A DNA stretch of 6,590 nt, taken from positions 1-6,590 of the forward strand of contig DAHXPE010000560.1 in NCBI GenBank assembly GCA_027364495.1. Reading direction: 5' to 3'. This DNA is from Candidatus Heimdallarchaeota archaeon (GTDB lineage: Archaea; Asgardarchaeota; Heimdallarchaeia; Hodarchaeales; LC-3). The notes below the pieces were generated by a model. The model had not been told where the DNA came from, made no database searches, and saw only the letters and a program-made list of their open reading frames with translations. Below are positions 1 through 6,373 of the stretch, piece by piece. How positions within the stretch are numbered: the first letter of the stretch is position 1; every line of letters begins with the position of its first letter. The position numbers and the translations under genes are program-made.

Positions 1-18
1 GTTTTATGGAATAAAGAC

Positions 19-303
19 ATGTCCTTGTTAGACACTATTAAAGCAATAGCGTTAATAGACACGGCAGTACTGACATTTAGTAATGAAAATGATTCAAAAA
101 ACTTTTTTAAAGATTTAATTAATCTCCTAAAAAAATTGAATTTGAAAGATCCAGAAAGAGTTATTAATGAGCTTTCAAAACAAGAGGCAACAAATATGAT
201 AATGGGTAAGGCTCTAAAATTAGTATTGCTTCAAAGATTATCCGAGCTTGAACCAAATAGTGCGGAAATCATTTATGTCATTCAGCAAGTAGCCAACAAA
301 TAA
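19..303 (+). CDS. Small helical protein of unknown function, possibly 5'-truncated
   Basis: I do not recognise this 94-residue protein. It reads as mostly alpha-helical: a hydrophobic N-terminal stretch (about residues 5-20, with ALIDTAVLTF), a lysine-rich amphipathic helix (about 27-45), and two further helices with leucine/isoleucine spacing up to the C-terminus. There is no clear transmembrane span, cysteine pair or catalytic motif. The frame has no stop upstream before the window edge, so the ATG at 19 is only the first ATG visible and the gene may be longer. It ends with TAA at 301-303 and converges on birA with a 21-base gap. The protein-like composition and the lack of a competing frame support a real gene; no function can be given. 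Confidence 0.6.
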   Translation: MSLLDTIKAIALIDTAVLTFSNENDSKNFFKDLINLLKKLNLKDPERVINELSKQEATNMIMGKALKLVLLQRLSELEPNSAEIIYVIQQVANK

Positions 304-324
304 TTTAAGTTCTTCTATCTATTA

Positions 325-1137
325 TTAATGGACCTTAACATCTCCAGATGTTATTTCTTCAATTTCTCCTGAATTCTTTTTAAAAAGTAAACTACCAGAA
401 TCAGTAACCTTTATTATTTTACCTCGTGAAATAGTTCCAGAATCTAATTTCATTATTTCTACATGTTTGTTTTCAATTTTGCTGTAATTTAACCATTCGG
501 TTTTAATTTCGTTCAAAAATAATTTATTTTGATTCAAAAGTTTTGCTTCAATAAATGAAATAGTAGGCTCTAAAATATCTACAAAGGAAATGAGCCTGCT
601 TTGTCCAAATTGATCATTTAAAGAAGTTATTTTAGATAATAAATCTGGAAAATCATTCATAATTTCATCTAAAGAATTATTAACATTACAACCAAGACCA
701 ATGATTAATGTAATATTGTTATTAGTCATAATTGTTTCTGTTAGAATACCAGCTACCTTTTTATTGTCAATCAAAACATCATTAGGCCATTTGATTTTTG
801 GGGAAAGATGAAGGAATTCGAGAGTTTTACAAAGACTAATTGCAACAATTGCTGTGACCCAAAAAGGAGAAAGTTCATCAAGTGGTGCCATATCTAATTT
901 TATTGAAAGGTATAATCCACCAGGATTTGAAATCCATCTTCTATTTTTCTGACCTTTTCCTTGAGTTTGTTGGTACGCTATAACAATAGTTCCTGTCGGT
1001 AATTGTAAATTTTCTTTTATATAATTGTTAGTAGAAGGGATTTCGGCTAATAATATAGTATTTTTTCCAATAAGTTTTGTTGTAGTTTTATTTTGCCAAG
1101 TTTTAATTTCTTTTTGCCATTCGTCAAAAGATTGCAT
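325..1137 (-). CDS. birA: Biotin--[acetyl-CoA-carboxylase] ligase (biotin protein ligase, class I)
   Basis: This enzyme activates biotin with ATP to biotinyl-AMP and transfers it to a lysine of the biotin carrier domain of acyl-CoA carboxylases. At 270 residues it has the catalytic core plus the small C-terminal domain and no N-terminal helix-turn-helix, so it is a class I ligase without the repressor role of E. coli BirA. Visible motifs are IPSTN (33-37), the biotinyl-AMP loop QTQGKGQKNRRW (57-68, family form GRGRxGRxW), NPGGLYLS (71-78), KWPNDV with the catalytic-site lysine K116, KVAGILTE (127-134), GLGCNVN (147-153), and a C-terminal SH3-like domain from about 223 ending in SGDVKV. The start is fixed: an in-frame TAA lies directly before the ATG. 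It is the last gene of the mcm-mce-birA operon, 22 bases after mce, which suggests service to a propionyl-CoA/acetyl-CoA carboxylase. Confidence 0.95.
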   Translation of the reverse strand: MQSFDEWQKEIKTWQNKTTTKLIGKNTILLAEIPSTNNYIKENLQLPTGTIVIAYQQTQGKGQKNRRWISNPGGLYLSIKLDMAPLDELSPFWVTAIVAISLCKTLEFLHLSPKIKWPNDVLIDNKKVAGILTETIMTNNNITLIIGLGCNVNNSLDEIMNDFPDLLSKITSLNDQFGQSRLISFVDILEPTISFIEAKLLNQNKLFLNEIKTEWLNYSKIENKHVEIMKLDSGTISRGKIIKVTDSGSLLFKKNSGEIEEITSGDVKVH

Positions 1138-1159
1138 TTATGATAGATTCCATGGTAAT

Positions 1160-1576
1160 TCAATGTTTTGTTTCTGAAAATTCTGTCAGAACTTTTCCTG
1201 TACTTGATGGGTGTAGAAAGGCAACTTTCAGTCTTTTAGCACCTATAAAGGGTTCTTCGTTTATTAATTTTACATTATTTTTCTTCACCTGTTCCAACGC
1301 TTCTTCGATATTAGCTACTCCAAAACAGATATGATGCAATCCCTCACCTCTTTTTTCGATAAATTTAGCAATGCTAGTTGAAGGATCAGTTGGTTCAAAA
1401 ACCTCAATAACAGTTTCATTCGAAATTTTAAATATAGCTGTTTTTATTTTTTGACTTTCAACTGATTTTATACCTAAAAATTCTAGTTGGAGTACATCAC
1501 GATAATAAGGTATATGTTCTTCAATATTTTTTACAGCAATTCCAATATGATCTAAAGTTTTTATTTGTTTTGCCAT
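1160..1576 (-). CDS. mce: Methylmalonyl-CoA epimerase
   Basis: This enzyme interconverts (2S)- and (2R)-methylmalonyl-CoA, linking the carboxylase product to the isomer used by the mutase. The 138-residue protein is a vicinal oxygen chelate (glyoxalase-fold) protein with two beta-alpha-beta-beta-beta modules, normal length for the family. Metal ligands expected from the family can be placed: H10 in LDHIGIAV, E58 in VIEVFEP (Gln in the Propionibacterium enzyme, Glu in many others), H82 in GLHHICF, and E132 in KVLTEFSE. The IGAKRLKVAFLHPSSTGKV stretch near the C-terminus is typical of this epimerase rather than other glyoxalase-fold proteins. It starts 36 bases after the mutase stop and carries its own ribosome-binding site (GGTGA, 9 bases before ATG), fitting translation as an internal operon gene. 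The adjacent mutase gene strongly supports the assignment. Confidence 0.93.
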   Translation of the reverse strand: MAKQIKTLDHIGIAVKNIEEHIPYYRDVLQLEFLGIKSVESQKIKTAIFKISNETVIEVFEPTDPSTSIAKFIEKRGEGLHHICFGVANIEEALEQVKKNNVKLINEEPFIGAKRLKVAFLHPSSTGKVLTEFSETKH

Positions 1577-1585
1577 GATACATAT

Positions 1586-1590
1586 TCACC
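1586..1590 (-). promoter_or_regulatory. Shine-Dalgarno site of mce
   Basis: Read on the minus strand, GGTGA lies 9 bases before the mce ATG and matches part of the archaeal/bacterial GGAGGTGA consensus. It is the clearest ribosome-binding site in the window. The operon-internal gene has one, while several promoter-proximal starts (meaB, the gene at 3413) have none, a pattern common in archaea that mix leaderless and leadered translation. Confidence 0.55.
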
Positions 1591-1612
1591 AAAAGATTTT
1601 TGTTGAAAGTTA

Positions 1613-3253
1613 TTAAAAGATGTCTGGTGCAACATATTCGCCCCAAATTGATCTTAAAACATTGCTTATTTCACCAACTGTGCAATAACATTTTACACAT
1701 TCTAGAATGAAAGGAATAATATTAGTTTCATCATTTATTGCAGCATTTTTTAGTTTTCCAAGATTATTTGAGACAAGATCATTGTCACGGGAACTTTTTA
1801 ACTTTTTTAACCTTTCTACTTGGTTTCTTTCAATGGATTCATCGATTTTTAGTAAGGAAATAGGATCTGTTTGTCCTTGGAATTTATTAACTCCAACAAT
1901 AATTTGTTCTTCTTTTTCAATTTTTTGCTGGTAAATAAAAGCTGAATTATGAATCTCACGTTGAGGATATCCATTTTCAATAGCTTTAACCATTCCACCA
2001 TAAGTCGTCTCTATAATATCCAAATAGTTTTGTACATCAGCTTCAATTTTATTTGTTAAATATTCAATGTAATATGAACCTCCCAATGGGTCTATTACAG
2101 AAGTCACGTCTGTTTCATAAGCTAATATTTGTTGTGTTCTTAATGCAATTTGAGCAGTCTCTTCAGTTGGCAAAGCTAAAGCTTCATCTAAACTATTCGT
2201 ATGTAATGATTGTGTTCCACCCAAAACTGCAGCCAATGCTTGATAAGCGACTCTAATGGCATTATTATAAGGTTGCTGAGCTGTAAGGGTAGAACCACCG
2301 GTTTGAGTGTGAAAACGAAGCATTTGAGCCTTTTCATCAGTTACATGGAATTTTTCGTTCATTATCTTAGCCCAAATTCGTCGTGCTGCTCTAAATTTTG
2401 CTACTTCTTCTAAAAAGTTATTATGCGAATTAAAAAAGAAACTAAGCCTTTTACCAAATTCATTAGGATCTAAACCAGCTTTTATAGCAGATTCAACATA
2501 ACTTATTGCATTTGCAATGGTAAATGCAACTTCTTGAACTGCTGTGGATCCAGCTTCACGAATATGATAACCAGATATTGAAATTGTATTCCAGTTGGGA
2601 ACATTTTGAGCACAAAATTCAAAAATATTAATAATTAGTCTCATTGAATGGCTTGGTGGATAGATATAAGTTCCTCTAGCAATATATTCTTTTAATAAGT
2701 CATTTTGGACTGTTCCGCGTAAATTTTCCATCGACAAACCTTGCTTTTCTGCAACTGCAATGTAGAGACATAGTAAAATTGCAGCTGTTGAATTAATAGT
2801 CATTGAAGTACTAACTTTATCTAAGGGTATATTTTTAAAAAGGAGTTCCATGTCTTCTAAACTATCAATAGCTACACCTGTTTTTCCAACTTCACCTCTA
2901 GACATCGGATCATCTGAATCCAGTCCAATTTGAGTTGGTAAATCAAAAGCTACGCTAAGACCTGTCTGACCCTTAGAAAGGAGAAAAAGAAAGCGTTTAT
3001 TAGTTTCCTCTGCAGTACCAAAACCAGAATATTGCCTCATGGTCCAATACTGTCCTAAATACATGGTTGGGTAAACTCCTCTTGTAAAAGGGTATTCACC
3101 AGAAAAATTAAGATCTCTAAAATAGTCTAAATCCATGGTATCGATAGGACTGAATATCGGTTTGCTTTCAATGGATTTATTTTTAATGGAAGATTGAGAT
3201 TTCTTTAACCATTCATCATATTTCTTGTCATAATTCGATTTGTCAAGATCCAT
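1613..3253 (-). CDS. mcmA1: Methylmalonyl-CoA mutase, large (catalytic) subunit
   Basis: This adenosylcobalamin-dependent enzyme interconverts (R)-methylmalonyl-CoA and succinyl-CoA by a radical carbon-skeleton rearrangement. The 546-residue protein is the substrate-binding TIM-barrel half only; there is no C-terminal cobalamin-binding domain (no DxHxxG), as in split archaeal mutases. Family motifs are [12 protein letters not shown] (54-65), [16 protein letters not shown] (70-85), [14 protein letters not shown] (103-116), [18 protein letters not shown] (183-200) and [13 protein letters not shown] (225-237). By alignment to the Propionibacterium enzyme, Y75 and R193 match the Tyr89/Arg207 pair that recognises the methylmalonyl carboxylate, and H230 matches His244; isobutyryl-CoA mutases have Phe/Gln at the first two, so methylmalonyl-CoA is the likely substrate. 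I prefer the ATG at 3253; an in-frame GTG at 3262 (GTG AAA AAA ATG) would add three residues. First gene of the operon with mce and birA. Confidence 0.95.
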   Translation of the reverse strand: MDLDKSNYDKKYDEWLKKSQSSIKNKSIESKPIFSPIDTMDLDYFRDLNFSGEYPFTRGVYPTMYLGQYWTMRQYSGFGTAEETNKRFLFLLSKGQTGLSVAFDLPTQIGLDSDDPMSRGEVGKTGVAIDSLEDMELLFKNIPLDKVSTSMTINSTAAILLCLYIAVAEKQGLSMENLRGTVQNDLLKEYIARGTYIYPPSHSMRLIINIFEFCAQNVPNWNTISISGYHIREAGSTAVQEVAFTIANAISYVESAIKAGLDPNEFGKRLSFFFNSHNNFLEEVAKFRAARRIWAKIMNEKFHVTDEKAQMLRFHTQTGGSTLTAQQPYNNAIRVAYQALAAVLGGTQSLHTNSLDEALALPTEETAQIALRTQQILAYETDVTSVIDPLGGSYYIEYLTNKIEADVQNYLDIIETTYGGMVKAIENGYPQREIHNSAFIYQQKIEKEEQIIVGVNKFQGQTDPISLLKIDESIERNQVERLKKLKSSRDNDLVSNNLGKLKNAAINDETNIIPFILECVKCYCTVGEISNVLRSIWGEYVAPDIF

Positions 3254-3261
3254 TTTTTTCA

Positions 3262-3281
3262 CAACTAAATACTTAATTGAA
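3262..3281 (-). repeat. Copy 1 of a matched 20-base element upstream of mcm
   Basis: Read toward mcm, this stretch begins TTCAATTAAG and ends with TTG just before the start codons. It matches the 3360-3379 element at 16 of 20 positions, including the first 10 in full. Its partner lies in the same relative orientation upstream of the divergent gene. Its position, 9-28 bases before the mcm ATG, overlaps where a transcript start or operator would be. A common regulator site is possible; chance similarity in AT-rich DNA is the alternative. Confidence 0.35.
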
Positions 3282-3412
3282 TGGATTAGAATAAATCAGT
3301 TTATTTCAATAATTAGAATTTTGTAAAAATGTCAAGATATTTAAAAAATTAGATTTTTGTTCAATTAAGAATTATTTTGAATTTTTATATCTATAATCGT
3401 ATGGTAAATTAA
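3263..3412. promoter_or_regulatory. Divergent promoter region between mcm operon and the membrane-protein gene
   Basis: This 150-base AT-rich gap holds the start regions of two divergent transcripts and no credible gene. On the plus strand TTTTTATAT at about 3382-3390 resembles an archaeal TATA box; its centre is about 26 bases before the ATG at 3413, the usual box-to-start spacing, so the plus-strand message may be leaderless. On the minus strand an AT-rich stretch centred near 3288 (GATTTATTCTAAT) is at a similar distance from the GTG/ATG of mcm, but this box is less clear. No cobalamin riboswitch-like structure was recognised. Confidence 0.45.
3360..3379 (+). repeat. Copy 2 of the matched 20-base element, upstream of the gene at 3413
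   Basis: TTCAATTAAG at 3360-3369, followed by AATTATTTTG, is the partner of the element before mcm; the two cores form a 10-base inverted repeat 78 bases apart. This copy ends 2 bases before the TATA-like box of the plus-strand gene, where an archaeal activator or BRE-associated factor might bind. Confidence 0.35.
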
Positions 3413-4093
3413 ATGGGTAAGACACAATTCCCACCAATGTCTGATGCTGATTTATCCAGGTTCTGGTATTGTCCTAATGATAATAGTAGATTACAACCCA
3501 AGTTAGAAAGAATAGCCCAAAATGCTTTTTTTAGAATTGAAAAAGATAACATGGCAAATAGTATTTACAATGCTGTGTCGCTTAGGAAAATTCCTGAATC
3601 TGCAACACAGTATACAGAACTATTAGCAAAATACATGCTTGCCAATTTACCTGCAGAAGTTAATGAAGTGGATTTAGTTGGAACTGAATGTCCTACTTGT
3701 CTGGGTCGATATGCTTCTCCTAAAATGGTAAAGGTTTTAGAATTAGGTAAAGGAACAGGGAAAGCTTTATTTGATACTCATGCAAAAATGGCAACAAAAA
3801 ACTATGGTAGGTTTAGAATAGTTGATCGTTTTGGTTTCGGTGGAAACCAAAATCAAGATCAAAACTCTTCAAATTCAGGAATGAGAAACCTCTTTTTCCT
3901 TGGTTTCTTGTTTGGTTTTGTGAATCTAATCATAGTCTTCTTTCTCTATTATTTTATGGGCTTGGAAATGAAAATTAAGAATAAATTTTATCCCATAGGT
4001 GCTATAATTCTTATTGCTTTACTGCTTGGCTTCTTATACACGTTATTTTATTTTGACATTTTAACTCCAGTTATGAGAGGGCTAAGATTATAG
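3413..4093 (+). CDS. Membrane-anchored protein with CPND/CPTC cysteines, unknown function
   Basis: I do not recognise a named family. The 226-residue protein has a soluble N-terminal part of about 140 residues, a short Asn/Gln/Ser-rich linker (GGNQNQDQNSSNSG, 143-156), and two strongly hydrophobic helices at about 159-183 and 192-215, so it is probably a two-span membrane protein with the head and the short tail on the same side. The head carries C20 (FWYCPND) and the pair C93/C96 (ECPTCLGRY); with H123 or a second chain these could bind a metal, but the spacing is not a classic zinc ribbon. There is no signal peptide. The start is fixed by an in-frame TAA directly before the ATG. It sits between mcm and meaB but on the opposite strand, so co-function with the mutase is only a guess from position. 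Confidence 0.8.
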   Translation: MGKTQFPPMSDADLSRFWYCPNDNSRLQPKLERIAQNAFFRIEKDNMANSIYNAVSLRKIPESATQYTELLAKYMLANLPAEVNEVDLVGTECPTCLGRYASPKMVKVLELGKGTGKALFDTHAKMATKNYGRFRIVDRFGFGGNQNQDQNSSNSGMRNLFFLGFLFGFVNLIIVFFLYYFMGLEMKIKNKFYPIGAIILIALLLGFLYTLFYFDILTPVMRGLRL

Positions 4094-4110
4094 CCATCAA
4101 TATGGTAAAT

Positions 4111-5073
4111 TTATCTGATAGAGCTTATGAATGAGTGAATAAACGTATAAGGATCCAATTCATTTTTATTTATTTTTTCAATTGCTTCATTTATCAAAGA
4201 ACCATTTTTTTCTTTTAATAATTGTTGAACAGCGAAGAATTGAAGTATTGCTATTAGTTCGGTTCGTATTTTGTTTTTTCTTTTTAATTTAAAATCACCA
4301 GATTCTTGTAAATAATTCCAATGATGTGAAATCGCTGTTACTAGGTTATTAATTCCATTCACCTCAAAATTTACTTCATTTGCCCTTGTTTCGATGACTA
4401 ATGGAGTCCAGTCTGATTTTTTTTTTTCAGAATCTAATTCTAACACTTGTTTGATAAATAAAATTTGTTTGTCTTTGCCCGGTAAATCTGATTTATTTAC
4501 CACAAAGACGTCAGCTATTTCAAAAACACCAGCTTTTAATGCTTGAATTTGATCTCCAGAACCGGGTATAGTCACAAGAATAACAGAATCTGCCATGCCT
4601 ATTATATCAGTTTCTGACTGGCCAGTGCCAATTGTTTCTACAATTATTATATCACATCCGTAGACTTCTAAAATTTTAATAAAAGCAGATGTTGCTGGTG
4701 CTAAACCGCCTAATCTACCTCTAGATGCCATTGATCTAATAAAAACATTATTATCTAATGCAAATTCATCCATACGTATACGGTCCCCTAAAATTGCTCC
4801 TCCAGTAAATGGTGAAGTAGGATCAATAGCTATTATTCCAACGATTAAATTTTTTTTACGATATTGTCTAATTAAACAATTTATAATTGATGATTTACCT
4901 GCGCCTGGAAGCCCAGTAATACCAATAATATGAGGCTCTTTAGAATTATATTGTAGATAAAATTGTTTTAACTGATTCAAAGCTGCTTGATCATTATTTT
5001 CAATCAAAGTCATAAATCTAGCAGTTAGCCTTTTATTATGTCCTCGTACTTCAGTTAGGTAATCAATATCCAT
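4111..5073 (-). CDS. meaB: MeaB/ArgK-type G-protein chaperone of methylmalonyl-CoA mutase
   Basis: MeaB (human MMAA) is a SIMIBI-class GTPase that gates adenosylcobalamin loading onto methylmalonyl-CoA mutase and protects it from inactivation; older databases call the family ArgK. The 320-residue protein has the usual length. Motifs in order are Walker A GLPGAGKS (54-61), IDPTSPFTGGAILGDRIRM (83-101), RSMASRGRLGGLA (113-125), VETIGTGQSETD (145-156; switch II-like region), VTIPGSGDQIQALKAG (167-182), and the guanine-specificity motif NKSD (193-196). The C-terminal helical part (from about 265) corresponds to the dimerisation arm. An in-frame TAA directly precedes the ATG, so the start is fixed. 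It is transcribed separately from the mcm operon, same strand, with one opposite-strand gene between. An 11-base A run (4417-4427 as T) encodes EKKKS and is prone to slippage or sequencing error. Confidence 0.95.
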   Translation of the reverse strand: MDIDYLTEVRGHNKRLTARFMTLIENNDQAALNQLKQFYLQYNSKEPHIIGITGLPGAGKSSIINCLIRQYRKKNLIVGIIAIDPTSPFTGGAILGDRIRMDEFALDNNVFIRSMASRGRLGGLAPATSAFIKILEVYGCDIIIVETIGTGQSETDIIGMADSVILVTIPGSGDQIQALKAGVFEIADVFVVNKSDLPGKDKQILFIKQVLELDSEKKKSDWTPLVIETRANEVNFEVNGINNLVTAISHHWNYLQESGDFKLKRKNKIRTELIAILQFFAVQQLLKEKNGSLINEAIEKINKNELDPYTFIHSFISSIR

Positions 5074-5200
5074 TTATATTTCACTTAGGTAGTATTGAGA
5101 AAAATTACACAATTAAATAATTTAAAATAATTAGAAATTTAAATAATGATTATTAATATAGAATTAAGACAGTAAAAAAAACGTATTAGAAGTGTTTCTT
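5074..5200. promoter_or_regulatory. Very AT-rich divergent promoter region, meaB / small gene at 5201
   Basis: Within 5101-5160 only 4 of 60 bases are G or C, far below the flanking genes. Such a stretch can hold the TATA boxes of both divergent transcripts. ATTATTAATATA (5149-5160) is a fair TATA box for the plus-strand gene and would give a leader of roughly 20 bases before the ATG at 5201. AATTAAG (5162-5168) and CAATTAA (5110-5116) resemble part of the element seen around mcm, but the matches are only 7 bases long. The meaB promoter cannot be placed exactly. No gene is seen here. Confidence 0.45.
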
Positions 5201-5461
5201 ATGAATGACGAAGATGATATTCTAGAAAAACCAAAAAGTAAGCAAGTTTCTGATTTACAATCTTATTTAATGTCACTCAAACTTGAAATGAACATAGAAA
5301 AATATGAATATATCCTAGATAAAGATTTTGTCACAGGAATTCGTCTCTATGTCAAAGTGTTAGGATTGATTAAGCCTGTTGATGTTCAATTTGATGAACT
5401 AGGTTTTAATGAGACCAGACTTAAAAAATCTCAAGTAGATATTATTTTCAAGGCTAAGTAA
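5201..5461 (+). CDS. Small acidic-headed protein, unknown function
   Basis: I do not recognise this 86-residue protein. It begins with an acidic, probably disordered head (MNDEDDILEKPKSK), followed by a helix (about 17-32, DLQSYLMSLKLEMN) and then an alternating pattern suggestive of beta strands (GIRLYVKVLGL, VDVQFDEL, QVDIIFKAK). This looks like a small alpha/beta fold that may bind a partner. No cysteine or catalytic motif is present. The ATG at 5201 is preferred; an in-frame GTG at 5192 would add three residues (MFL). It stands alone on its strand, divergent from meaB, and converges on the zinc-ribbon gene with poly-T tracts between. Confidence 0.65.
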   Translation: MNDEDDILEKPKSKQVSDLQSYLMSLKLEMNIEKYEYILDKDFVTGIRLYVKVLGLIKPVDVQFDELGFNETRLKKSQVDIIFKAK

Positions 5462-5467
5462 AAACTC

Positions 5468-5492
5468 TTTTTTTAATCCAAAGATTTTTTTT
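5468..5492 (+). terminator. Poly-T terminator after the small gene
   Basis: Two T runs, 7 bases at 5468-5474 and 8 bases at 5485-5492, follow the TAA at 5459-5461. Archaeal RNA polymerase terminates at such T runs in the non-template strand without needing a hairpin. The second run overlaps the stop codon of the converging zinc-ribbon gene, so plus-strand transcription would end before reading far into that gene. Confidence 0.5.
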
Positions 5493-5853
5493 AAAGTCTA
5501 AAACTGTTTGAACACTCGGGACATATGTTTATTTCGAGTAATTTTTTATTTGTACCTTTACAAAAAGCACACTTTTCATTTACAAGCGTTCCTTGAGGAA
5601 GAATTTGGCTCTTGGCTTTTAATAATGTATCCGTAGTCTGATCAGTTGATTGTTTGTTGAACATATCGTCATACATTTTAAAAAATACTACTAAAGTCCA
5701 ATAATCTTCATGCATTTTGAGAAATTTCTTTTTTAATCTATAATTCAAGTCATAATTACTTATCTTGGCATCATTTGGAAGTTCATCTTTATTGTTTAAG
5801 ACGGATTGAATATAACTTTTTTCACGTTTTGATAATGTTGTTATTGGTTCCAC
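5491..5853 (-). CDS. Archaeal small protein with C-terminal zinc ribbon
   Basis: This 120-residue protein has an N-terminal helical part starting TTLSKREKSYI (5-15), a central region with YRLKKKFLKMHEDYWTLVV (38-56) like the RLK-rich segment seen before short archaeal zinc ribbons, and a C-terminal four-cysteine ribbon: C95/C98 (CAFC) and C111/C114 (CPEC). The CX2C-X12-CX2C spacing supports zinc binding. Such proteins are often nucleic-acid- or protein-binding, but no specific role can be given. GTG at 5853 is the only plausible start: the open frame begins only four codons earlier, after an in-frame TGA, with no other start codon, and the next Met is residue 47. The bases GAG precede the GTG, giving a partial Shine-Dalgarno-like GAGGTG that overlaps the start. 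Confidence 0.78.
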   Translation of the reverse strand: MEPITTLSKREKSYIQSVLNNKDELPNDAKISNYDLNYRLKKKFLKMHEDYWTLVVFFKMYDDMFNKQSTDQTTDTLLKAKSQILPQGTLVNEKCAFCKGTNKKLLEINICPECSNSFRL

Positions 5854-5911
5854 CTCAAGATAATATCACATTCAAAAATAGTTTAGTTCTAAATAAATTT
5901 TGGTAATCATA
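5854..5911. promoter_or_regulatory. Short divergent promoter region, zinc-ribbon gene / larA-like gene
   Basis: Only 58 bases separate the two divergent starts, so both promoters must overlap here. AT-rich candidates include CTAAATAAAT (5889-5898), which could act on the minus strand at about 40 bases from the GTG, and AACTATTTTT read on the minus strand, centred near 5880. Neither is strong. The bases before the larA-like ATG show no clear Shine-Dalgarno. Confidence 0.3.
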
Positions 5912-6373
5912 ATGAATAGTGCACAGTTCGAAATTCCTTTTGCAGGAGCTAAACTCACTTTAAAATTACCTGAAACAGTACAAGTTGAAGTTTTAAAGCC
6001 AAATGAAAAAGTTTCAGAAGCACATTTTGATTTACAACAAAAATGTAGCGAATTACTTATTGAAAAAAATTGGGTTCACCTTAAAGGGAAAAAAGTTCTT
6101 TTTGTTGTCAATGACGCAACCCGAGCAACACCTACGGAAATATTACTGGATTATCTTGTACCTTTTTTTAAACCATTAGCCATTTCATATGATTTTATTA
6201 TAGCTACTGGTTCTCACAGAAAACCTTCAGATCTGGAGTTACGAAGTATATTTGGAAAGTATTACAATGATGTGAAAGACAATGTATTTGCTCATGATGC
6301 AAGAGATGAGTCTAATCTAGTTTCTTTAGGTAAAAATTCTTTTGATTCAGAAATCAAATTGAATAAGTTATAA
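5912..6373 (+). CDS. LarA-like nickel-pincer racemase, N-terminal domain only (truncated)
   Basis: This is the N-terminal domain of the lactate racemase LarA superfamily, whose full enzymes (about 420-430 residues) use a nickel-pincer nucleotide to racemise or epimerise 2-hydroxyacids. Family features are an N-terminal strand pair (QFEIPFAGAKLTLKLP), VVNDATRATP (65-74; D68 and R71 match D72/R75 of Lactobacillus plantarum LarA), IIATGSHRKPS (96-106; H102 matches catalytic H108), and AHDARDESNLVSLG (127-140). The frame ends at residue 153 with LNKL then TAA. Family members continue there into the segment holding the second catalytic His, the cofactor-bearing Lys and the PHxxAGFSGG motif; all are absent. 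The downstream DNA instead encodes leucine-rich repeats. As it stands the product could not hold the cofactor, so it is a pseudogene, a rearranged gene or an assembly chimera. ATG at 5912 is preferred over the TTG at 5900. Confidence 0.8.
   Translation: MNSAQFEIPFAGAKLTLKLPETVQVEVLKPNEKVSEAHFDLQQKCSELLIEKNWVHLKGKKVLFVVNDATRATPTEILLDYLVPFFKPLAISYDFIIATGSHRKPSDLELRSIFGKYYNDVKDNVFAHDARDESNLVSLGKNSFDSEIKLNKL

Noticed and set aside
1140..1334. Short plus-strand open frame opposite mce
   Set aside because: It lies antisense to the well-supported epimerase and its translation shows no motif or normal composition.
1707..2413. Three plus-strand open frames opposite the mutase gene
   Set aside because: All are antisense to conserved mutase codons and look like low-complexity, Phe/Leu/Ser-rich by-products.
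1613..3253. Isobutyryl-CoA or 2-hydroxyisobutyryl-CoA mutase instead of methylmalonyl-CoA mutase
   Set aside because: The substrate-recognising positions are Tyr75 and Arg193, the methylmalonyl pair, and an epimerase gene follows directly.
3263..3412. Possible cobalamin riboswitch upstream of mcm
   Set aside because: The gap is only 150 bases, nearly all A/T, and lacks a recognisable B12-box or large stem structure; such riboswitches are also mainly bacterial.
4111..5073. Arginine/ornithine transport ATPase (ArgK), or a nickel-insertion GTPase such as HypB
   Set aside because: The GTPase motifs and GGAILGDRIRM/RGRLGGLA segments are those of MeaB/MMAA, and mutase genes are nearby; there is no His-rich metal-binding stretch.
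5900..5911. TTG start extending the larA-like protein by four residues
   Set aside because: The ATG at 5912 is a stronger start and begins right at the family-like N-terminal strand; the added residues show no similarity.
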